64,000 bases of DNA. It comes from Candidatus Paceibacterota bacterium. GTDB taxonomy: Bacteria > Verrucomicrobiota > Verrucomicrobiia > Limisphaerales > UBA8199. The stretch is taken from NCBI GenBank assembly GCA_035452965.1, contig DAOTCE010000025.1:1-64000 (forward strand), given 5' to 3'. The stretch's first letter is position 1, and each line of letters begins with the position of its first letter. Of the stretch, positions 26,681 through 33,712 are shown one piece after another. A program made the translations under genes and the position numbers. The notes under the pieces were generated by a model. It made no database searches. It was not told the DNA's origin and was given only the letters and a program-made list of their open reading frames with translations.

Positions 26681-27196
26681 GGTTGTTCTTGCAGCTAAAG
26701 TAATCGAAAGTCGCTGCCTCGCAACCGGCTGCCACCATCGGGAGCTGGGGCATCCTTCGGGGGGAACCCTGATGGGGCAGTGGTTTGATGCCTGCCTTAC
26801 GAACTGGCTACGGATGGGTGCTTAAACCAGCTACTTGCGCCGGCCTTCTTTGGCTGGAGCCGTCAATTTGCGTAAGCAGCCTGACTCCAGTGGGTTAGGC
26901 GGTTGAACCTACGGTGTGGATACGGTGTGGATACGGTGCGGATACGGTGCGGATACGGTGTGGATACGGTGTGGTTCCGTCGCGCGGCGGAACCTGGTTC
27001 CAAGCCTGGTTCAACGGAATGGCCAGGTGCCTTGGATTGCAGGTATTTGGAAGCGCGCCACTTGTGGGTGGTTTCGGGTGTAAGGGGCATAAACGCAGTG
27101 CGTTGGGCCGGGAGCAGTTGCGGCGGTTCCGGCTATGCGGACGCGAGAGTTGGGCCTGGCGCTTCGGACAACCCGGGCTGGCATCTCCTTCGGGCA
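26681..27196. other. 516-bp intergenic region
   Basis: No gene is supported. The left part (26681-26900) has nothing notable. The middle contains the 11-bp tandem array at 26910-26975, followed directly by GGTTCCG with CGGAACC (a small hairpin) and by GAACC/GGTTC words. The right part to 27196 shows no feature; frames here are extensions of shadows of the ABC permease gene. Confidence 0.5.
26910..26975. repeat. Six-copy 11-bp tandem repeat
   Basis: Six head-to-tail copies of TACGGTGTGGA, the third and fourth with a T-to-C change (TACGGTGCGGA), the last one base short. The word TACGGTGTGG followed by TTCC is also the arm of the long hairpins at 37050-37099 (CGGTGTGGTTCCC) and 61169-61216 (TACGGTGTGGTTCCC), so the array probably grew from one such hairpin arm by slippage. 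Confidence 0.85.
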
Positions 27197-28066
27197 TCAG
27201 GAGCTGGCGCTGGTGTAGCGACGCACGGAGGTGCGCCAGCCGATTTCGGAGATGACGAAGCAAACCACGCTCATGCTCAGCAGCAGGAATATAGGCCCGG
27301 GCGAGCTGAGTTTGTCGGCCAGCAGCCGCACGGGCACGTTTGAGACCAGGAGCATCGGCAGGGCGAAGGTGAAGACCGCCTTGAACAGGCCGCGAAAGGC
27401 TTCGTCGGGGAGGCGGGCGATGTTGAACAGGTTGTAGTAGCCCCAGACAATGCCTCCGGCGCGCACGGTCCAGAAGCTGATGCTGGCCAACAGGAACATC
27501 AGCGAGTAGTGAATCGTAATGCCGGCCGCGCAGAGCGCCAGGAAGCCCAGCACCTGCAGGGCGCTTGGGGTTAGCTGCAATTGGCGCGCGGCGTAGGCCA
27601 TCACCGCGACAGCCGACGCGGCGTTGACGAACGCGCCCAGGTCCACCTGCCGGAGCGACACGACAAAGCGCGTGTTGACCGGCAGCAGCAGCAGGAAGTC
27701 GAGCTTGCCGTTGCGCACCAGCTCGGAGAGGTTGGTGCAGTTGATGAGAAAGAAGGCCTGGAAGATCTGCTGGATAAAATGGCTCGCGCCAATCAGCAGC
27801 ACCACCTGCCATTGGGTCCAGGTGCCGATGTGCTCGGTGTGCAGGTAGAGCACGTTGATGAAGCAGAGTTGCATGCCGAACCAGAGCAGCTCCACGATGA
27901 TCCAGAGGATGAAGTTGCTCTTAAAGGTCATCTCGCGTGTGACCGAGTTCTTCCACAAGGCGGCGTAGATGGCGAGGTAGCGCGACGCGTGATGCGCGAT
28001 GCGTGCAGGGAAGGGCGTGGCGCCTGGCGCCTGGCGCGTGTCGTGGTTCTCCATTTCGGATTTCAT
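27197..28066 (-). CDS. ABC-2 family permease subunit (DUF990-like), B
   Basis: 289 residues with about six TM helices. After a variable hydrophilic N-terminus (to about 28) come YAALWKNSVTREMTFKSNF and the pattern ELVRNGKLDFLLLLPVNTRF, typical of ABC-2 transporters of the DUF990 type. The start ATG at 28066 lies 1 bp after the stop of the partner permease, and a GGAGGGTG ribosome binding site overlaps that stop, so the two are translationally coupled. Pairs like this form heterodimeric exporters with a NatA-like ATPase. No ATPase gene is adjacent. Cargo unknown. Confidence 0.8.
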   Translation of the reverse strand: MKSEMENHDTRQAPGATPFPARIAHHASRYLAIYAALWKNSVTREMTFKSNFILWIIVELLWFGMQLCFINVLYLHTEHIGTWTQWQVVLLIGASHFIQQIFQAFFLINCTNLSELVRNGKLDFLLLLPVNTRFVVSLRQVDLGAFVNAASAVAVMAYAARQLQLTPSALQVLGFLALCAAGITIHYSLMFLLASISFWTVRAGGIVWGYYNLFNIARLPDEAFRGLFKAVFTFALPMLLVSNVPVRLLADKLSSPGPIFLLLSMSVVCFVISEIGWRTSVRRYTSASS

Positions 28067-28067
28067 T

Positions 28068-28874
28068 TCACCCTCCCACCGCCGAGTATCTTTTAATGCC
28101 GCGTCGCCATGCGAAGCGGGCTATGCAGTAGGCCGCGATGACCCATAGTCCCTGGATTACCAAACCGCTGAGCAGGCTCGCGCCTGTGGTCTTGCCCATG
28201 TAGATGCTCACGGGAAAATAGAGCTGATAGGGGAACGGGGTGTAATAGAGCGCCTGCTCGAGGCCACGCGGGAGGATGTCCAGGGGGAACAGGTGGCCAC
28301 TGGCGATGTATTCAAAGGCGAAGAGGATGAAGATGAACGTTGAGACCTCCAGCACCCAAAACGCCAGCATCGCCATCGCATAGGACATGAAGAACTGGAG
28401 CAGTGCCGTCAGAATCACCGAGAGCAGAAAGGCGCCGAAGGCGGCCCAACTGGGCGGCAAGGCAACGTATTGGTGGAGCGACACGATGAAGATCGTCAGC
28501 GGCGTTACCGCCACGGCGAGGTAGGTCACCCGGCCGGACAGGAACAGGCACAGGCGATACCAGAGATAGTCAATCGGTTTGAGCAGGAACTGGCTGATGT
28601 TGCCGTCCTTGATGTCGGCGGCGATTTGCCAGTCATCTTCGTTCACGGCCGTCAGCGCGTCCACGACGGTCGTAAGGAGATAATATGAGATCATCTCCGC
28701 CAGCGTGTAGCTGCCGACCATCGTTCCCGGGCCCTTGCCGGCGTAGATGGTGCGCCAGACGTAGAGCATGGCAATGAGCGGGATCAAGCCGAACACCGCC
28801 CGCGCCAGAAAGTTGAACCGGTAGGTCAGGTTATTCTGGACTCCGATATTGATGACATGCCAGTACTTCTTCAT
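28068..28874 (-). CDS. ABC-2 family permease subunit, A
   Basis: 268 residues from the ATG at 28874 (MKKYWHVINIGVQNNL). An upstream in-frame start would add 20 hydrophilic residues without family support. About six TM helices. The motif ADIKDGNISQFLLKPIDYLWY matches the coupling-helix region of the partner protein (RNGKLDFLLLLPVNTRF), showing they are distant paralogues. It lies first in the two-gene unit. The cytoplasmic ATPase needed for transport is not in the neighbourhood; the upstream gene is on the other strand. Family members export lipids, drugs or polysaccharide, so the substrate is left open. Confidence 0.8.
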   Translation of the reverse strand: MKKYWHVINIGVQNNLTYRFNFLARAVFGLIPLIAMLYVWRTIYAGKGPGTMVGSYTLAEMISYYLLTTVVDALTAVNEDDWQIAADIKDGNISQFLLKPIDYLWYRLCLFLSGRVTYLAVAVTPLTIFIVSLHQYVALPPSWAAFGAFLLSVILTALLQFFMSYAMAMLAFWVLEVSTFIFILFAFEYIASGHLFPLDILPRGLEQALYYTPFPYQLYFPVSIYMGKTTGASLLSGLVIQGLWVIAAYCIARFAWRRGIKRYSAVGG

Positions 28875-29036
28875 CCGGCTGCGTGTGGCTGACAACGTAT
28901 CGCCCGGCGGGTGGTTTGGAAAGGGCTGATCCAAGTGTCATGAACGGGCGACCGCGCGTTGGGGAGGCCAATTAAGGCTGGCGTTTTCGCGCCGGCCGGC
29001 TAATGATTGGTCCGACCGTTCGACAACCCTACAACT

Positions 29037-29513
29037 ATGATGCGCCAGAAGCACTGCCCGATCTGCAAGACACCAGCCGCAACCGGATGCAAGCACCTCG
29101 CGGTGGCGGTGGAAGGACGCGACTTTGTCCGGCGCTGCGTGGAGTTGTGCCAGGGGGAAAAGCAGTGGCACGCCCTGTGCGAGTCGCGGCGCCGGCAGCG
29201 GCTCGCGACGGGTGAATGGTCGCCGGAACGGGAGGACTACACCTGGCTGGAAACCGCGTTTTGCGATGAATTCCTCAAGCGGCTGACGTGGTTCGGGGGG
29301 ATGGAATATGAATGGCGCTCCGGGCCGAAGGCCAAGCAAGCCGGATTCTGGGTGTTGCTGTGGTCGAAGGATCCGCGGCGGCTCTGGTGGGAGTTGCGGG
29401 ACGACATCGAGCGGCAGGCGAATCAAAATTGGTCGCGGCGCCCCGCCCGACCGAGGTCCGAAGCCCGGACGCGCAAGTCTGCGGGCCGGAATGGCGTTTC
29501 GCTGCCGTTTTGA
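29037..29513 (+). CDS. Small CxxC protein of unknown function
   Basis: 158 residues from the first of two adjacent ATGs at 29037/29040. The N-terminus carries a probable zinc knuckle, CPICKTPAATGCKH. The middle has WLETAFCDEFLKRLTWFGG and many Trp residues (WVLLWSKDPRRLWWELRDD); the C-terminal ~30 residues are basic and Arg/Pro-rich. No signal peptide or TM helix. I do not recognise a named family. It lies 43 bp upstream of the HAD-Nudix gene in the same direction and could be part of that small operon. Confidence 0.6.
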   Translation: MMRQKHCPICKTPAATGCKHLAVAVEGRDFVRRCVELCQGEKQWHALCESRRRQRLATGEWSPEREDYTWLETAFCDEFLKRLTWFGGMEYEWRSGPKAKQAGFWVLLWSKDPRRLWWELRDDIERQANQNWSRRPARPRSEARTRKSAGRNGVSLPF

Positions 29514-29556
29514 AGCGTGAGGTTGCCGTGACGGGAAAGGCGGCTACACTCACCGC

Positions 29557-30627
29557 ATGATTCGGAACATCATCTTCGACTGGTCGGGCACGTTGGTGGA
29601 CGACTTGCCTGCGGTCTGGGAGGCAACCAATTATGTGCTCACGCAGGCGCAGCGGTCGGAGATGAGCCTGGAGCAGTTCCGCGCGGAGTTTTGCCTTCCT
29701 TTCACCATCTTCTATGACCGCTACGTTCCGCACATCCCGCTGCCGCAACTCGAGGAGTGGTTTCACAGCCGCTTCCGGCAGGTGCAGAACTCGGTCTGCG
29801 CTTTGCCGCACGCGCGGGAATTCCTGGAGTATTGCCGCGCGCGCAACCTGCGCACCTTCCTGCTCAGCACGGTCAATCGCGAGCATTTCGCGGTGCAGTC
29901 GGCTGTGACGGGGTTTGGCTCGTTTCTCGAGAAGCCGTATTTGAACGTGTGGGACAAGCGTCAGAAGATCCATGAAATCCTGGAGGAGAACGGACTGGCG
30001 CCGGATGAGACGCTTTTCATCGGCGACATGCAGCACGACATTGAGACGGCGCGGCATGGGGGCGTTCATTCCTGCGCGGTGCTCACGGGCTACAACACGC
30101 TGGAGCAGTTGCGGGCGGCACAGCCCGACCTCATCGTGGAGCACTTGGGCGAGCTGCGCGACCTGTTGCGGCAGAACGAGCTTCACCTCAAACCGCCCGC
30201 GAAACGATTTGAAGACAGCCACCCGCCCATCGTCACGGTGGGTGGCCTGATCTACAATGCGGCGGACGAGGTGCTGGTGATTCGAACGCACAAGTGGTCG
30301 AACCTTTGGGGCATTCCCGGCGGCAAGATCAAGTGGGGCGAGACTTCGGTCGAGGCGCTGCGCCGCGAACTCAAGGAGGAGACCGGGCTGGAGATCGCCG
30401 GCATCGAGTTTGTGCTGGTCCAGGACTGCATTCGCTCGAAGGAATTTTATCGCGATGCGCATTTCGTTCTGCTGAACTACACCTGCCGGTGCGCGGGCAA
30501 GCCGGCGGTGAAGCTAAACGACGAGGCTCGTGAGTTTCGCTGGGTGACGGCGGCGCAGGCCCTCGAAATGCCCATTAACCAGCCGACGCGCCAACTGCTG
30601 TTGACCGTGGCGGGAGCCAGGCGTTGA
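29557..30627 (+). CDS. HAD hydrolase-Nudix hydrolase fusion protein
   Basis: 356 residues with two enzyme domains. Residues 1-210 are HAD-like: motif I FDWSGTLVDD (Asp8; the usual second Asp is Ser10), motif II LLST, Lys in EKPYLNVWDK, and motif IV IGDMQHDIETA. Residues about 222-350 are a Nudix domain with the complete box GGKIKWGE...REL-KEETGLEI. The Nudix part should cleave a nucleoside diphosphate derivative or similar. folB follows 10 bp downstream, so a substrate in folate synthesis (dihydroneopterin triphosphate) is an attractive inference. The missing second Asp in motif I argues against a standard phosphatase, although some HAD proteins with this change are active. Start: ATG at 29557. 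Confidence 0.85.
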   Translation: MIRNIIFDWSGTLVDDLPAVWEATNYVLTQAQRSEMSLEQFRAEFCLPFTIFYDRYVPHIPLPQLEEWFHSRFRQVQNSVCALPHAREFLEYCRARNLRTFLLSTVNREHFAVQSAVTGFGSFLEKPYLNVWDKRQKIHEILEENGLAPDETLFIGDMQHDIETARHGGVHSCAVLTGYNTLEQLRAAQPDLIVEHLGELRDLLRQNELHLKPPAKRFEDSHPPIVTVGGLIYNAADEVLVIRTHKWSNLWGIPGGKIKWGETSVEALRRELKEETGLEIAGIEFVLVQDCIRSKEFYRDAHFVLLNYTCRCAGKPAVKLNDEAREFRWVTAAQALEMPINQPTRQLLLTVAGARR

Positions 30628-30637
30628 AGGACGACGC

Positions 30638-30994
30638 ATGTCGAAGATTACTATTGTAGATCTGGAAGTGCATTATTGTGTCGGCGTGACCGATGAGGAA
30701 CGCGCCGAGCCGCAGCGCCTGCTGCTGACGGTGGATATGAACTTTGATTTCTCCTCCGCCGCGGTGAGCGACCGCATCGAGCGAACGATCAACTACCAGA
30801 CCGTCGCGGAGGACATGCTGAAATTCGGCGAGGGCCGGAGCTGGAAGCTGGTGGAGCGGGTGGTGGACAATATCGCCGACCGGATTCTGGCCGAGTACAA
30901 GCCCCAGGCGGTGCTTGTGGAAATCAAGAAGTTCTCCATTCCCCAGGCGCGGTTCATTTCGGTCAGCACTGGCAAGACGCGCACGCCGGGCTGA
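30638..30994 (+). CDS. folB: Dihydroneopterin aldolase
   Basis: 118 residues, the usual size. It catalyses conversion of 7,8-dihydroneopterin to 6-hydroxymethyl-7,8-dihydropterin and glycolaldehyde in folate synthesis. Family features are the N-terminal VDLEVHYCVGVTDEERAEPQ, TINYQTVAEDM (with the Tyr near the active site), SWKLVERVVDNIADRIL (Glu that binds the pterin) and VEIKKFSIPQA (catalytic Lys region). It sits 10 bp after the HAD-Nudix gene and is probably co-transcribed with it. folK and folP are not in the window. Confidence 0.88.
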   Translation: MSKITIVDLEVHYCVGVTDEERAEPQRLLLTVDMNFDFSSAAVSDRIERTINYQTVAEDMLKFGEGRSWKLVERVVDNIADRILAEYKPQAVLVEIKKFSIPQARFISVSTGKTRTPG

Positions 30995-31006
30995 GGCGCA
31001 GCCGGC

Positions 31007-31453
31007 TCAGCCGGGCACGCCGGTGATGTAGGTTTGCAATTGGCTGATGGTGGTGTGCTGTGCCGAGATGATCCAGTTGACGAGGTCCCCAATCGAGACA
31101 ACACCGATTATCTTGTCGCCTTCCAGGACCGGCAAGTGGCGGACGTGGTGATCGGTCATCAGCCGCATGCATTCCTCGACGGTGTGGGCGGGGCTGACGT
31201 GGATGACATGGCTGGAAAGGACCTCCTTCACCGCCGTTGTCTTGGAGGATTTGCCCTTGAGCACCACTTTGCGCGTATAGTCCCGCTCCGAGATGATGCC
31301 CACCAACTTGTCATTCTCTGTCACCAGGACCGCCCCGACGTTCTTGTCGGCCATCAGTTGAATTGCCTCGAAGACGGTGGCGTCCGGCGTGGTGGACCAG
31401 GCGGCGTTGCCTTTGCGGCTTAGTATTTCGCTGATCGTGCTGTTAGGATTCAT
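31007..31453 (-). CDS. Two-CBS-domain protein
   Basis: 148 residues made of one CBS pair (Bateman module) and little else. CBS1 covers about 18-65 (ATVFEAIQLMADKNVGAVLV, GIISERDYTRKV) and CBS2 about 78-130 (SPAHTVEECMRLMTDHHVRH, GVVSIGDLVNW). Such stand-alone modules bind adenosine nucleotides (AMP, ATP, SAM) and act as energy sensors for partner proteins. The gene is convergent with folB (12-bp gap). No partner enzyme is encoded next to it, so its target is unknown. Confidence 0.85.
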   Translation of the reverse strand: MNPNSTISEILSRKGNAAWSTTPDATVFEAIQLMADKNVGAVLVTENDKLVGIISERDYTRKVVLKGKSSKTTAVKEVLSSHVIHVSPAHTVEECMRLMTDHHVRHLPVLEGDKIIGVVSIGDLVNWIISAQHTTISQLQTYITGVPG

Positions 31454-31507
31454 GGCTGAAATAGCATATCACGCCTGGGCGCGATTGGCAGCAGAATTCT
31501 CGCGCCT

Positions 31508-32284
31508 TCAGCGGAGGAACTGCTCGTAGAAGGTCACGGCGGCCAGGGTGAAACCGATGAGGGTAATGATCTGCCGCACGCGCTGCTGCGAAATCTGCTG
31601 GGCGTAATGGGAGCCGAGGAAGTAGCCCAGCAGCGCCCCCGCGGTCATGACGCCGGCCTTGGGCCAGTGAATCAGGCCGGCCCAGATGAACCAGCCGGCG
31701 GCAACCAGATTGATGAGTGAAGCGAGGATGGTCTTGAGCGTGTTCATCTCGTGGATGTTGCTCAGGCCGATGAAACCTAGCGACGCAAGCATCAGGATGC
31801 CGATGCCTGCGCCGAAGTAGCCGCCGTAAACGGCCACGCCAAGCTGGAACAGGATCGCGCCCCAAACCGCTTGATGCGTTTCGCCGGGGGTGGTCTGGCG
31901 GTCAAGATTGGCGAACCGGCGGAAGGTGCCTTGGGCCAGGAACAGCAAAGTGGCAAACAAGATCAGGAAAGGCACCAGCATGGAGAAGGTCTTGTTGCTG
32001 GTGCAGGTAAGCAGGACGGCGCCAACCAGTCCCCCCAACACGCTGACGGGCGCAAAGCGCCACAACCAGGGCCTGACCGGCGTCAGGTGCTTCCGGTAAC
32101 CGTAAATGCCGCCCGAGGTGCCGATGACCAAAGCCAGGGTGCTGGTGGCATTGGCGACGACCGGCGGAGTGCCGAACAACAGCAACGCCGGAAAGGTGAT
32201 CAGCGTTCCGCCCCCGGCCACGGCGTTGATCGCCCCGCCCGCAATTGCGGCGATCATCAGGCCCAGGATTTCAGTCACCGTCAT
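31508..32284 (-). CDS. TauE/SafE family sulfite/organosulfonate exporter
   Basis: 258 residues with about eight TM helices. The first half has AAIAGGAINAVAGGGTLITFPALL, the hallmark glycine-rich start of the family, and GTPPVVANATSTLAL; the second half repeats the topology (YFGAGIGILMLASLGFIGL and GALLGYFLGSHYAQ). Members export sulfite, sulfoacetate or related anions, though many are uncharacterised. It lies 54 bp upstream of the CBS gene on the same strand. A palindromic repeat separates it from the SDR gene. Confidence 0.85.
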   Translation of the reverse strand: MTVTEILGLMIAAIAGGAINAVAGGGTLITFPALLLFGTPPVVANATSTLALVIGTSGGIYGYRKHLTPVRPWLWRFAPVSVLGGLVGAVLLTCTSNKTFSMLVPFLILFATLLFLAQGTFRRFANLDRQTTPGETHQAVWGAILFQLGVAVYGGYFGAGIGILMLASLGFIGLSNIHEMNTLKTILASLINLVAAGWFIWAGLIHWPKAGVMTAGALLGYFLGSHYAQQISQQRVRQIITLIGFTLAAVTFYEQFLR

Positions 32285-32353
32285 CTTCGGCGGGCGAAGA
32301 TAGAGGGGGACGGCCTTAACTCAAGCCCAACCTGCTGCTCGACGATTTCAGGT

Positions 32354-32461
32354 AGCGCGTGTGCATGAAGCTGCCGGAGGCGCGCGGGTATCTTGCCCGC
32401 TTTGCGGATTACGGGCCAGGCGAGCGGGCAAGATGTCCGCGCGCCTTCATGCATACGCGCT
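32354..32461. repeat. 108-bp palindromic repeat, copy 2
   Basis: Second copy of the element at 13870-13975. The ends are AGCGCGTGTGCATGAAG and CTTCATGCATACGCGCT, 17-nt inverted repeats with one mismatch. Inner arms are GGCGCGCGGGT/TCTTGCCCGC and GCGGGCAAGA/TCCGCGCGCC. It lies 5 bp after the stop codon of the SDR gene (minus strand), so it probably also forms the transcript end. The inner loop sequence differs between copies, while the arms are conserved, which suggests selection for pairing. Confidence 0.7.
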
Positions 32462-32466
32462 GGATT

Positions 32467-33267
32467 TCAGGCTGGGCGGCGATGGACCTTGTGCACGGCC
32501 GCCTGATCGGTGGGCTTCACGAGCAGTTCGTCAATGTTGACGCGCGGTGGCCGGCTCGCGACCCAGACGAGGATCTCGGCGATGTCTTCGGCGGTGAGAG
32601 GGTGTGTGCCCTCATAGACCTTCCTCGCGCGGGATGCGTCGCCTTTAAAGCGGACGAGGGAGAACTCGGTCTCGGCCAGGCCGGGATCAACGGTGCAGAC
32701 GCGGATGCCGGTGCCGTTGAGTTCGAGTCGCAGCGCGCGGGTGATCTGAAGTTCGCCTGCCTTGGCGGCGCAGTAGGCGGCGCCGCCTTCATAGGCGACA
32801 TGGCCGGCCACGGAGCCGATATTGATGATAGAGCTGCCCGGGTTGCTCAGCATAAGCGGCAACGCGGCGCGGGTCATGCGCAGGACGCCCAGGAGATTGG
32901 CCTGGAGCATGGTCTCCCAATCCGCATCTTTGCCCTGGGCCACGGGATCCAGGCCATGCGCGCCACCGGCGTTGTTGATAAGGACATCCAGACGGGCGTC
33001 GGAGGGTTGGCGAAGGGAAATGGTTTGGCGCGCCCATTTCACGAAGTCGTCCACGCTGGGGGTTTGGCTGACGTCGAGGGCGTGGAAGTGCGCACCGGCG
33101 GCGCCAGCTCGGCGGGCTTCCTGGGCCACTTGTTGGAGACGGTCGAGCCGCCGGGCGCCGAGCAGGAGGTTACAGCCTTCGGCGCCGAAGGCACTTGCCG
33201 CCGCGGCGCCGAAGCCGCTGGACGCGCCGGTGATCAGAATCCATTTGCCTGTGAGTGGTGAGGTCAT
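32467..33267 (-). CDS. Short-chain dehydrogenase/reductase (SDR)
   Basis: 266 residues, classical SDR. The nucleotide-binding Gly motif is ITGASSGFGAAAA (about 13-25), followed by NNAGGAHG, the catalytic Ser in NIGSVAGHVAY and the YxxxK in AAYCAAKAGE. The C-terminal part (VDPGLAETEFSLVRFKGD, LTAEDIAEILVWVASRP) matches the YdfG/serine-dehydrogenase-like branch that acts on 3-hydroxy acids using NADP. Substrate is not certain. It is followed closely by the palindromic repeat. Start ATG at 33267. Confidence 0.88.
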   Translation of the reverse strand: MTSPLTGKWILITGASSGFGAAAASAFGAEGCNLLLGARRLDRLQQVAQEARRAGAAGAHFHALDVSQTPSVDDFVKWARQTISLRQPSDARLDVLINNAGGAHGLDPVAQGKDADWETMLQANLLGVLRMTRAALPLMLSNPGSSIINIGSVAGHVAYEGGAAYCAAKAGELQITRALRLELNGTGIRVCTVDPGLAETEFSLVRFKGDASRARKVYEGTHPLTAEDIAEILVWVASRPPRVNIDELLVKPTDQAAVHKVHRRPA

Positions 33268-33297
33268 GCAGAAGTTGTGGTGTCCGGCAGGGGCGGT

Positions 33298-33618
33298 TCA
33301 GTGGGTGGTTATGTACCACGCCCAGAGGGCAAGAGACAGCACTGGGATCAGGCCGCCGACTGCCCCGCCCACCATCTCCGCCGAGCGAGAATTGAGCTTC
33401 TCTCCCAGCCGGGGGCCGATCTGGCCACCGAGCACCCAGCCGATTGCCCCGCAGAGGAAGAAGCTCAACAGCCCGAGTATTGGCGTGCTGAACAGTAGAG
33501 CGAGGTTATGCCAGAGAAATGCCCGCACGAGGCCGATGGCGAACAGGCCGCCGATCGAGCCAACGATCGCCCCGATTAACGCGCTCAATCTATATTCACG
33601 CTGCGGAGGCTCGTTCAT
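33298..33618 (-). CDS. Small membrane protein of unknown function
   Basis: 106 residues from the ATG at 33618 (MNEPPQREYRLSALIGAIVG); an upstream start would add 16 residues with no support. Three hydrophobic segments, the first two Gly-rich (ALIGAIVGSIGGLFAIGLV, FLCGAIGWVLGGQIG), the last near the C-terminus (GGLIPVLSLALWAWYI). No recognised family. It lies 30 bp upstream of the SDR gene on the same strand and may share its transcript. The divergent neighbour is the beta-lactamase/NamZ lipoprotein. Confidence 0.55.
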   Translation of the reverse strand: MNEPPQREYRLSALIGAIVGSIGGLFAIGLVRAFLWHNLALLFSTPILGLLSFFLCGAIGWVLGGQIGPRLGEKLNSRSAEMVGGAVGGLIPVLSLALWAWYITTH

Positions 33619-33712
33619 TTGCAGGGGAGAGCATTTCACAGGCGGTGAGCAATTGCAACGCCGCAAGAATGCAGTTGTCGGCCTGGAGGAGGCAGGGTTA
33701 AATGGGGAATCT

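Noticed and set aside
25070..26698. 542-codon plus-strand frame over the unknown 480-residue gene
   Set aside because: Composition is typical of an antisense shadow, and it overlaps the 3' end of the GH2 gene. The minus frame has the better protein character and a normal start.
26910..26975. CRISPR array
   Set aside because: The 11-bp units are directly adjacent with no spacers, and no cas gene is near.
32822..33712. N-terminal extension of the beta-lactamase/NamZ protein by 297 residues
   Set aside because: It would overlap the SDR and the small membrane protein genes, and the sequence has no coding character. A lipoprotein signal begins at 33713.
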